Origin: Oscillospiraceae bacterium
GTDB lineage: Bacteria > Bacillota > Clostridia > Oscillospirales > Oscillospiraceae
Direction of reading: 5' to 3'
Length of the DNA: 48,637 nucleotides
NCBI GenBank assembly: GCA_009787625.1
Contig: WQSX01000018.1
Span: forward strand, 1-48,637
A program made the translations under genes and the position numbers. Positions 33,844-41,667 of this stretch are shown piece after piece. Position 1 is the first letter of the stretch, and each line of letters starts with the position of its first letter. The notes below the pieces were generated by a model that was not told the DNA's origin, did not search any database, and saw only the letters and a program-made list of their open reading frames with translations.

Positions 33844-34540
33844 ACGGTAAAATACCCCTTTCTCGTGCTATGCAATATTTTGACATTTCGGTATACGCCA
33901 GTGGCAACCCGTTGAGTAGCCGCTTTATGATTTCAGGTAAAAAGCTTGTATATTTCACTTCCAGAAGTGTCTGATATGGTTTGCTCAGCTTATAGTTTAC
34001 ATTTAACGAGTCATATCTAATGGGTGCAACCGCTCCGGCATCATCATCGGTGACAAAGAGTTGCCCGTCAAAGGTAAATCGTACATCTCCCGCCCTATAA
34101 ACGAAGGCTTCGCGCCGATAAGCATATATAGCAGTCGGTCGCAGCACCCGCAACCTGTGTATTACGCCCAGTTTCTGCCATATAGGTGAATCTTCCGTCA
34201 GCATGAAGCTGAGATCGCCCGCTTTAACCATATTATATTGTTCTGTTGAGATTCTCTCGGTTTCCTTGTATGATAAAAGCCCGTCTTTATGTTTGCGCTC
34301 CAAGCGAATGAATGATAAATCTCCGTTATAATGCCGTATCCGAAACTTGTTACGCACGACTGCGCCTTTATATTTCGCATAATAAAAGCTGTTTTGCAGG
34401 TCATCAAAATAAAGGTTGTTGACCACATATGACCCATCTTTAGAGTGTGAATCCGGTTCCATAATATCCGAAACTCGCTCCCGAAGAATAGCAGCCGTTT
34501 TTGGCGTGATTATGTACTTCATTTCAAATCGTTGTCGCAT
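33830..34540 (-). CDS. VTC-domain protein, predicted polyphosphate polymerase
   Basis: The 236-residue protein matches the VTC catalytic tunnel fold: N-terminal RFEMKYIITPKTAAILRERV, then NNLYFDDLQNSFYYAKYKG, RNKFRIRHYNG and IRLERKHKDGLLSYKE, where the basic residues lining the tunnel are visible, and a C-terminal LLEVKYTSFLPEII with the acidic metal ligand. In yeast this domain makes polyphosphate from ATP. Its bacterial function next to CotH and DUF4956 is not established. Confidence 0.87.
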   Translation of the reverse strand: MRQRFEMKYIITPKTAAILRERVSDIMEPDSHSKDGSYVVNNLYFDDLQNSFYYAKYKGAVVRNKFRIRHYNGDLSFIRLERKHKDGLLSYKETERISTEQYNMVKAGDLSFMLTEDSPIWQKLGVIHRLRVLRPTAIYAYRREAFVYRAGDVRFTFDGQLFVTDDDAGAVAPIRYDSLNVNYKLSKPYQTLLEVKYTSFLPEIIKRLLNGLPLAYTEMSKYCIARERGILPYGKI

Positions 34541-34547
34541 AATTATG

Positions 34548-36851
34548 CTACTCCTCCAGTGTAAAATGGTCTAAAATATTCCCATGTATATCTGATAAAT
34601 AGAATGTTCCGCCCACTCGCACATTGAAGCCCATTTGTATCCTGAACAAATCTTCGGCGGATCTGCTTCCCCTGCCTGCCAGCTCCAGCCGAACTCCCGA
34701 TGGTATTGACATTGAAGGTATTCTCCATCTTTGCAAATCATCACGACGGTTACTTAAGAAAAGCCCCTCGGTATGGATTGTAAAATTATTGTGGTTAACC
34801 AGTGTCAAACCGTTTCTGCGTGGCTCTTCAAATGCTTCGGCTATTACCAGGGGCGGGAAGTCTTGACGTGTTACAAGAGTTAGCTCCACCACGCCGTCAG
34901 TACCGGCATTTGCACTTGATACAAAAACAGTTTCGCTGTAGAACCGCTCACCGTCAATCAGCCAATGGTCAAACCCTGTAAACCTCGGCAGAATCGGAGT
35001 GACCGGTACGGTCAAGTGGTTGAAGTACCTTGAAGAGCTTGCAATTTGTGTGCCTATTCGAGCCTGTGTTGCAGGCTGTCCATCGCTATCAAGTACATAT
35101 ATGGAGAACATTTCATTGTCAAAATCGAAAAAGCGAGCGAGGCTGGAAAAAATAACACCATCTCTGTTTGCAGCAAAGTGAATCATTTCCTCGTGATTCT
35201 GCTCGGCGAAATACCTTGTAAACCATTCCGGGAATTTATTTGCGTCAATGGCATGGCCTATTTCACCATAAGCTTGACCGTAAAGGTTCGCAATAGCATC
35301 ACGCACTGTCTCTTCCGTGACTACATTTGCCGCAATATCGCACAACATCATTGTAAACAGATCAATCATATCTTGGCGAGTCAGGATATTGCGCAGCAGT
35401 TGCCCGTTGTCATTGTTGTCTTCCAAAATATATCGGAAGGTAGGTAGGCGATAGTTGTCACCATATAAGCCTAAAATCCAATCTAAATCGAACATTGCAT
35501 AGCGCCAACGACCATCTAAACTTGGATGCAGATCAGGTACTTGCTCGCCTGTAAATCGCCAGCGGCGCAGGTTGTTGTATGGCCAGTCCCTTGTCCCAAC
35601 GTAGATATGAAACGCATAGTACCGGAGCAGATTTTCTACATCTACGATGGCATTTAATGCGGCAAATTCATCTTCATCATTAAGGTCGCGCCATGCAAAC
35701 ATATTTTTATATGTCAAATCCTCAATTACACGCTCACAGGCGTTGCGGAACCACCATTCACCTCGTCCAATTACATCGAAATCGCGAGAAGGTGCTTCAT
35801 ATAGCTTTTCAAAGAAATCATCATCTACTCGAACTTGAAGCCACGCAAAGCCGTAATATTCACCATTTACAAACACCGCAGCCGCACGCACCGGTGTTAC
35901 ATCATAAAACCCGGCATTTCTTGCAAGCACTGAGCCCACTTCATTACGCAGCATACCGAAATAGCGGTCGTTTGAGCCGTTTCTGAGTATCAGGGTTTCA
36001 TATCTGTGCTGTGGTGTTTTGACGTCATTTAGTATATAGTCTCCCGGAAAGAACTGATAGTGAAATCTGCCAATGCCGGGGCTGTATTCTCGACGTGGTA
36101 TAAGCCGCAGTGATTTCTGCTCATGAGCTCTCGACCACGAACCGAATACACGCAACCCCGCATCCTGTGCGACTACACGCTCACCGCTTGTTGTGAAGGT
36201 TTCAACGTGAATAGGGCGTTCACCTTCTCTGCCGCGCAGGTTGAAGTTCGCCGGATCGGTTGGAATAATATTACGCCCCGGATTATCACGGATAAAATCT
36301 TCTCGCAGCGCACCCGGAACCAAGATACCGTAATTATGGTCAAATAGGTAATACGGGTCTGTGACGAGCGAGAAAATCAGTACATCCTCGCCGAACCGCT
36401 CGTGTACCCCTGTTCCTACGAAATATGTGTGTGTCTGCGGTCGAGTTTTATGTATGTAGCCGAGATAATCCTCATAAACTGCTATGGCTCTGATGACTAC
36501 GATTTGTAAATTCTCAGTCGCTTCAATTACTATTGGCTCAGAGTGTTCGTGAGACTCCTCTGTTGGTGCAGAGCCGTCAAGTGTAAAGAATACTCTCGCT
36601 GCTTCATTTGATGCTGTAATTTCGACAAAAATTGATCTTGTATAGAAATGCCCTTCTTGCGAAAAACTTAATGTAATATCAACTTTTTGGTATGGATCAT
36701 CATACTCATTGCCACCCTCCTCATTTTCTGCACCGTCGTAAGGCGGAAAATACTGAACAGTCAGCGGGTTTGCGGCAAGTAAATATGTTGACAAAGAAAG
36801 AACAGCCAAAAGAAATACTATTACGGCAATTCTTTTGGCATTCATTCCCAT
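34548..36851 (-). CDS. Secreted CotH-kinase family protein
   Basis: A 767-residue exported protein: an N-terminal signal or anchor (about 8-28), a beta-sandwich with chitobiase/FN3-like sequence (SIFVEITASNEAARVFFTLDGSAPTE, about 75-110), a CotH kinase domain (about 140-560: VFGSWSRAHEQKSLRL, NGEYYGFAWLQVRVDDDF, YAMFDLDWILG) and a C-terminal beta-rich part. CotH proteins phosphorylate spore coat proteins in Bacillus, but those in this CotH-VTC-DUF4956 set are surface proteins of unknown target. GGAG stands before the first ATG. Confidence 0.88.
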   Translation of the reverse strand: MGMNAKRIAVIVFLLAVLSLSTYLLAANPLTVQYFPPYDGAENEEGGNEYDDPYQKVDITLSFSQEGHFYTRSIFVEITASNEAARVFFTLDGSAPTEESHEHSEPIVIEATENLQIVVIRAIAVYEDYLGYIHKTRPQTHTYFVGTGVHERFGEDVLIFSLVTDPYYLFDHNYGILVPGALREDFIRDNPGRNIIPTDPANFNLRGREGERPIHVETFTTSGERVVAQDAGLRVFGSWSRAHEQKSLRLIPRREYSPGIGRFHYQFFPGDYILNDVKTPQHRYETLILRNGSNDRYFGMLRNEVGSVLARNAGFYDVTPVRAAAVFVNGEYYGFAWLQVRVDDDFFEKLYEAPSRDFDVIGRGEWWFRNACERVIEDLTYKNMFAWRDLNDEDEFAALNAIVDVENLLRYYAFHIYVGTRDWPYNNLRRWRFTGEQVPDLHPSLDGRWRYAMFDLDWILGLYGDNYRLPTFRYILEDNNDNGQLLRNILTRQDMIDLFTMMLCDIAANVVTEETVRDAIANLYGQAYGEIGHAIDANKFPEWFTRYFAEQNHEEMIHFAANRDGVIFSSLARFFDFDNEMFSIYVLDSDGQPATQARIGTQIASSSRYFNHLTVPVTPILPRFTGFDHWLIDGERFYSETVFVSSANAGTDGVVELTLVTRQDFPPLVIAEAFEEPRRNGLTLVNHNNFTIHTEGLFLSNRRDDLQRWRIPSMSIPSGVRLELAGRGSRSAEDLFRIQMGFNVRVGGTFYLSDIHGNILDHFTLEE

Positions 36852-36914
36852 GCTTCCACTCCTTGGCAGCTAAATTTTGCAGTGATTTTACAAAGTTATT
36901 GTTTATTTTGAATA

Positions 36915-39317
36915 TTAGCGGTCGTTTAGTAACTTTTGTGTCGCCAACACCAGGAACATATAATGCGAGGAACCGCCGCCTATTACATATTCTGTTTGCT
37001 GCCATAGAAATGGGAAGTTTAACAGCTCAGGAAAGTCGGGGCGTATGAGTGCTGTACCGGAAATGACTCCGCCGGGATAAAACGACCAATCTGCTCGATT
37101 CCATCCGTAAGCTACGAGTGCTGACTTGGTGCCGATACCGGAAGCAAATGACATATTGTTTGAGCCCGGATGGCAGCCGAGTACGAAGTTGAGAGCATTG
37201 TAAATAAAGTCAGGCTCGAATACATCGGGGTATGCTTTGTGTAGGAAGTAATACTCAAATCCGCGCCTTTGAATATCCCAGCCTGCGCCCCAAATATGTG
37301 GGCGATATGGGATACCATACGGTGTTTCGGCACTGAGTTCACTAAGCTTTGTTTTTAATGCGGGTAGGGCTTCTCTTATTTTTCCGGAGAAACCTTCATC
37401 ACCGAGCGCACTATCTACCTTCGCTATTATCCAACCGAGTTCTGTAATTGCACCTGTCACTTCGTCAACATTAGCAAGCAAGAAATCCTTGTACTTCTTT
37501 TCTCCTGTCGTGAGAAACAGCTCGACTGCAGCGTGGATTTTTGAGTGTAATGGTGATATATGCCATGGTGTTTCCTTGCTTATCGGTCCATCTTTAAGCT
37601 TAGTAATTTCAAACAGCTCTTGTGCCGCTTGCAGTGATTGCGTGCTTAGCTCGTCGTTAAAGCCTTTAAGTACGCGGGCTACCGCTGCCAATTGCGCCGC
37701 TGTTTTAAACTCGCGCTGCGGATTGTCTTCGGTGAATACCCAGCGGTCATCTGCATTGCCGATGATTCCGTCGGTCTGAGCCGCGGTATCTCCGAGCATC
37801 ACATATTGCGAAATATTGTTCACAATAATCCCACGATACAGCCGACCTAAAGCACGGTACGCACCTACAATAGATAGTGCACCATGTTCTATTTGCTGCA
37901 AAATGTCATTTATACCGTCGGGCTTGTGAATGTTCACTTTTCTTGCTATTTGGTCAATTGTGGTTGTGTCGTAATTCACACCGAAACTTTCATATGCCAT
38001 TGCGAGTATATAGCACTCACCTGCTTGTGATTCGATGCGTAAATCATCATCACCCGCATCGTGCCACCCACCGACATTGAGCCCCGGCACGTGTTCGCCC
38101 GGTTTGTATTTCGTCAGTGTGGACGAGCCTTGGATATAGCCGTCGAAGTGGTTGTGGTCAACAGGTGCCATAAGTGCATCGTCCATGTGGCAGAGGTCAT
38201 GCCACACTCTGTACCGCTCCTCTACTCTCATATGGCACATTTGTACAGGCAGAAAATATTCGAGGACGGGTTGCCATACACCACGGTCATAGATATCGGC
38301 TCCTATGCGAAAAATTGAGGATTCGGAGCTGCCATACCGCACCTTATACAGCCCGCCTTCTTTCAAATCCGTAAAGTCAAATCTCAGGTAATTGTAGCGG
38401 AGAAATGCACCCCACTCTTCTCCGATTCCTTCGCGAACCGGTTCATCACCTGTTTCTGTTACTTTATATAACGCTATTTTTTCACGCTTTTTATCATACT
38501 TGTCAAGCTCAATAACCGCTACTTTTGGCTGCGCGGGATGATAACCCACTTGCGAGAGTTGAACTACCGGGGTATGCAGCCAATCTTCAACTACGTTTGG
38601 TGTTATCACCCAGACGGCTGCTCCTTTTGTCGTATTTGGCATCAGAGCACTGCTTATCACAAACCAACCGTCATTACTCTTTGCGCGTGAATCATATAAA
38701 GTTATCGGTGAGCCCTTTGACTCTATCTTACATCTGCCATAGATGTCATCGGGTCTGATTATGAGGCTTTCCCCTTCTGCATACGGTTCTATGTCAAAAT
38801 CGTTAATACCGGGTAAAGGCATCAGCGGCCCGTTAGGCTGAGTCGGGAATATTCCTTGCTTTTCATCCATAATCCAAGGCTTACCGAATAATGCGCCCGG
38901 AAATAGCTCCATCGTTAGACACACATTCCCTATGAATTCATCAGGTATGGGTGCGTCTAAGTCAACGGTGATCGTGACCGAGTTTTTCTCCCCTTTGACT
39001 ATCACTTTGTAGTCGAGCTTGATATCAGGGTATTTTACCGGGTTAAAGCCTGTTTCCCTGCTTTTATCGGGATATGCAAGCAACGTTGTGATTGTGTTTG
39101 CTTCTTCGTCTATATCTCGCTCGCCCTGCTTTGGTACCGGTCTCCATTGCCCTGCAAGGTTACGAAACCTCACATCACCGTTTGAAGCAACACGCTCACC
39201 ATGCATGATAATGCTCACCCCTGCTTGATGCCCTTCGGGGTAAATATCATCAAATACCATTATGTCTACGCCTTTATTTCGGAAATATCCATTCCCGCTT
39301 TTTAACGAAAATGCCAT
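36915..39317 (-). CDS. Glycoside hydrolase family 9 enzyme
   Basis: About 800 residues. The first third is beta-rich, ending in an Ig-like CelD-N domain (VQLSQVGYHPAQPKVAVIEL, about 280-365). The GH9 barrel follows with GWHDAGDDD near residue 420 (catalytic Asp pair), NFVLGCHPGSNNMSFASGIG and a Glu in QQTEYVIGGG near 776. No signal peptide is seen, so it may act inside the cell on imported oligosaccharides; GH9 includes endoglucanases and exo-glucosaminidases. The ATG at 39317 is preferred because GAAAGG almost touches the earlier ATG at 39329. Confidence 0.85.
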   Translation of the reverse strand: MAFSLKSGNGYFRNKGVDIMVFDDIYPEGHQAGVSIIMHGERVASNGDVRFRNLAGQWRPVPKQGERDIDEEANTITTLLAYPDKSRETGFNPVKYPDIKLDYKVIVKGEKNSVTITVDLDAPIPDEFIGNVCLTMELFPGALFGKPWIMDEKQGIFPTQPNGPLMPLPGINDFDIEPYAEGESLIIRPDDIYGRCKIESKGSPITLYDSRAKSNDGWFVISSALMPNTTKGAAVWVITPNVVEDWLHTPVVQLSQVGYHPAQPKVAVIELDKYDKKREKIALYKVTETGDEPVREGIGEEWGAFLRYNYLRFDFTDLKEGGLYKVRYGSSESSIFRIGADIYDRGVWQPVLEYFLPVQMCHMRVEERYRVWHDLCHMDDALMAPVDHNHFDGYIQGSSTLTKYKPGEHVPGLNVGGWHDAGDDDLRIESQAGECYILAMAYESFGVNYDTTTIDQIARKVNIHKPDGINDILQQIEHGALSIVGAYRALGRLYRGIIVNNISQYVMLGDTAAQTDGIIGNADDRWVFTEDNPQREFKTAAQLAAVARVLKGFNDELSTQSLQAAQELFEITKLKDGPISKETPWHISPLHSKIHAAVELFLTTGEKKYKDFLLANVDEVTGAITELGWIIAKVDSALGDEGFSGKIREALPALKTKLSELSAETPYGIPYRPHIWGAGWDIQRRGFEYYFLHKAYPDVFEPDFIYNALNFVLGCHPGSNNMSFASGIGTKSALVAYGWNRADWSFYPGGVISGTALIRPDFPELLNFPFLWQQTEYVIGGGSSHYMFLVLATQKLLNDR

Positions 39318-39390
39318 AATAATGACCATTCCTTTCGAAAATCCTAAGATACAAAACGACCATGAAAAGGTATGAGTTGTTACGATGTTA

Positions 39391-39404
39391 AATCAGTTCT
39401 GATT
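39391..39404. promoter_or_regulatory. Small palindrome at the GH9 start point (possible operator)
   Basis: AATCAG-TT-CTGATT lies seven bases past the -10 box of the GH9 promoter, so it covers the expected start point. Six-base arms are short, so chance cannot be excluded. Confidence 0.35.
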
Positions 39405-39411
39405 GTCGGAA

Positions 39412-39440
39412 AGTATATCATAAATTTTTCTGTAAAGCAA
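39412..39440 (-). promoter_or_regulatory. Promoter of the GH9 gene
   Basis: On the minus strand TTGCTT (39440-39435) and TATACT (39417-39412) are 17 bases apart. The leader would be about 90 bases. Confidence 0.5.
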
Positions 39441-39471
39441 TATGATAATCAGTGCTACTGTTCACAGGGTA

Positions 39472-39566
39472 GCAGATAATGGGTAGTTTGCACTGGTTTT
39501 TCGGGAGAACAGCGGTGTAGATCCCGATGGCTCCCGAAAAACCAGGGTAAATTGCCTATTATCTGC
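39472..39566 (+). repeat. Covarying hairpin element, copy D
   Basis: Plus-strand hairpin: outer stem GCAGATAATGGGTAGTTTGC with its partner ending ATTATCTGC, middle stem TGG / CCA, inner stem TTTTTCGGGAG / CTCCCGAAAAA, core at 39505-39533. Outside it, TACTGTTCACA (39456-39466) and TGTGAACAGTTA (39582-39593) extend the pairing as terminal repeats. It lies between the divergent GH9 and GH10 genes, outside both promoters. Confidence 0.9.
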
Positions 39567-39634
39567 GGGAATCAACCGGGGTGTGAACAGTTACGTGCTA
39601 CTTTTTGGGAGTAACTCAACAAATCCTTTTTAGG

Positions 39635-39663
39635 TTGACAAATGCACATAGAGCTTGTAGGAT
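39635..39663 (+). promoter_or_regulatory. Promoter of the secreted xylanase
   Basis: TTGACA (39635-39640) and TAGGAT (39658-39663) are separated by 17 bases, near consensus. The start point near 39670 leaves a leader of about 28 bases. Confidence 0.75.
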
Positions 39664-39697
39664 AGGAGTGTAACATTTAAATTTGGGGGTTTCCGCT

Positions 39698-41521
39698 ATG
39701 AAAAAAACTGCACTATTTCTTGCACTTGTGATGGTTTTCACAATCATTCCGCTTTCCGGCACGGCCTATGCTGAAGAATTCGTCCTGATTTGGGAGATGA
39801 CCGATGATGATGTCCGTGCCTTTGTAGAAGGCGAGGAACATGAATTTCTCAGACCTGCACAGGCGGGTGGCCGCCCCGTTTACTCTATTGATGCCGATGG
39901 CGGGATTCATGTCAGCTACAGAAATGCAGATTGGCAGTCCGTAGATGTCAGAGATGACTGGATGGAAGATGGTCAGGTTTACACCATTGTAGCGGAGTTT
40001 CGCTCAACAGAGCCTGCACTGTTTCGCATTATGAACACTGATTCCCCTTATGCAACACTTGCAATTACGGGAGAGCCAAACCTCTACGGAACAGTCGTCT
40101 TTGTGACCGGCATAGAAGAGGGGCAGAGGGGCGTTCGCCTTACCACTCCTCACGGTGTTAATATTGATTATACAATAGTTAGTATCCGAATCTATGAAGG
40201 CAACATAGCCGGTGACGTAGGAGCAACAATGTGGTATATGAATGTACCGTCGCTACATGAGCTTTTTGCTGACTTTTTCTATTTCGGCAACATCATGGAG
40301 CCGGGCGTACTCGGCGATGACAGCACGGTGGAGATGTTTTTGCACCATTACAACTCTGTTACCGCTGAAAACGCTATGAAACCTGAAAATGTCGCCCCGA
40401 GCAGAGGTGTGTGGAATCTGTCCGGCTCTGATACCCTTGTCAATTGGGCAAATGAAAACGGCATACGGGTTCATGGTCACACATTGGTGTGGCATAGCCA
40501 GTCTGCACCGTGGCTCAAGGAGGACGATGCCGGCAATCCGCTAACCCGCACCGAGGCAAGGGAAAATATGGAATATTTCATAACCCGGTATGCAGGGCAT
40601 TTTGCCGGCCGAATCGCATCGTGGGATGTCGTCAATGAAGCGTTTACAGACAGTGTGCCTGATAGCAGACCGGGCTCAGAGTGGCGCGACAGCCTTCGCA
40701 GAAACTCTCCGTGGTACCTTGCCTACTCAAACGGGCTTGACGAAGCAGCAGGAGAATGCCCTTCAGATTATATCTATGATGCCTTTGTATTTGCACGACT
40801 TGCAGATCCGGGAGCCATGCTGTTTTATAACGATTTTAACGAGGAACAAGTCGGCAAGCGTGAGGCAATAGCCGCTATGACTGAAGAACTTAACGAACGT
40901 TGGAGAGATGACCCCCGCAACACAGAGCCCGGCCGTCTGCTGATTGAAGGACTGGGTATGCAAGCGCACTACTGGACCGATTGGCTCGACCCTAACGATG
41001 TCAGAGACACCATCGTGCGTTTTGCGGCAACGGGAGCAAGAGTCGCTATTACCGAGCTTGATATCCCAATAGGACAGTGGAGCGCATTCGGCGCTCGCGA
41101 TGATGAGAGCCTGGCGCATCAAGCGGAATTATTTGCTGATCTTTTCAGAATTTTTATTGAATATGCACATTATATTGACAGTGTAACGATATGGGGCAGA
41201 GCCGACCACCAAAGCTGGCGCGCTCAAGGATTCCCTTTGCTGTTTGATGGCAACCTTGAGCCGAAACCGTCATTTTGGTCTGTTGTAGACGTAGCTACAG
41301 CTTCAAATATATCTCAAGTAGAGACACCTGAATCTGAGCCTTATCCGGAGTATGAAGTGTATGTTTCGCCGCAGATGCCGCCCCCATCGCCGTCTGTTGA
41401 GCCTGCCTCTGAGCCTGAAACAAACGATTTACTGTGGATTGTTGTTGCCGTTGTTGGCGCGGTTGTTCTCGTTGGCGGGGCGATTATAGTGGTTTTACGC
41501 AAAAAGAGGCGTTCAAAATGA
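39698..41521 (+). CDS. Secreted, membrane-anchored GH10 endo-1,4-beta-xylanase
   Basis: Cuts the xylan backbone outside the cell. A signal peptide (about 1-24) leads to a beta-sandwich region of about 145 residues, resembling a CBM22-type carbohydrate-binding module, then the GH10 barrel (about 185-530): ENAMKPENVAP, HGHTLVWHSQ, the acid/base Glu314 in WDVVNEAF and the nucleophile Glu453 in ITELDIP. A Pro/Glu/Ser linker and a terminal membrane helix with KKRRSK keep it at the membrane; there is no LPxTG. The ATG at 39698 has GGGGG nine bases upstream. Total 607 residues. Confidence 0.95.
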   Translation: MKKTALFLALVMVFTIIPLSGTAYAEEFVLIWEMTDDDVRAFVEGEEHEFLRPAQAGGRPVYSIDADGGIHVSYRNADWQSVDVRDDWMEDGQVYTIVAEFRSTEPALFRIMNTDSPYATLAITGEPNLYGTVVFVTGIEEGQRGVRLTTPHGVNIDYTIVSIRIYEGNIAGDVGATMWYMNVPSLHELFADFFYFGNIMEPGVLGDDSTVEMFLHHYNSVTAENAMKPENVAPSRGVWNLSGSDTLVNWANENGIRVHGHTLVWHSQSAPWLKEDDAGNPLTRTEARENMEYFITRYAGHFAGRIASWDVVNEAFTDSVPDSRPGSEWRDSLRRNSPWYLAYSNGLDEAAGECPSDYIYDAFVFARLADPGAMLFYNDFNEEQVGKREAIAAMTEELNERWRDDPRNTEPGRLLIEGLGMQAHYWTDWLDPNDVRDTIVRFAATGARVAITELDIPIGQWSAFGARDDESLAHQAELFADLFRIFIEYAHYIDSVTIWGRADHQSWRAQGFPLLFDGNLEPKPSFWSVVDVATASNISQVETPESEPYPEYEVYVSPQMPPPSPSVEPASEPETNDLLWIVVAVVGAVVLVGGAIIVVLRKKRRSK

Positions 41522-41532
41522 CAAATTAAACT

Positions 41533-41665
41533 GTAACTATGCACAAGGTTAGCAAATGATGCCCGGTTTGCACCGGTTTTTCGGGAGAACAGCGGTGTAG
41601 ATCCCGATGGCTCCCGAAAAGCCGGGGTAAACCGGGCATCATTTGCGGGGGTACTGAACAGTTAC
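41533..41665 (+). repeat. Covarying hairpin element, copy E
   Basis: The hairpin (41552-41646) has outer stem GATGCCCGGTTTGC / GTAAACCGGGCATC, middle stem CCGG / CCGG, inner stem TTTTCGGGAG / CTCCCGAAAA, core at 41585-41613. Terminal repeats GTAACT and AGTTAC bound it. It sits between the 3' ends of the convergent xylanase genes and may serve as a terminator for both. Its stem is GC-changed on both sides relative to copy D. Confidence 0.9.
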
Positions 41666-41667
41666 TA

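Noticed and set aside
9710..41665. Repeated 29-base core with differing flanks as a CRISPR
   Set aside because: Copies are single and thousands of bases apart, in both directions, with flanks that pair with each other; there is no array, and no cas gene is present.
9710..41665. The hairpin elements as integron attC sites
   Set aside because: attC sites have conserved ends and variable loops and follow cassette genes; here the loop is the most conserved part, and the neighbours are housekeeping genes on both strands without an IntI-type integrase.
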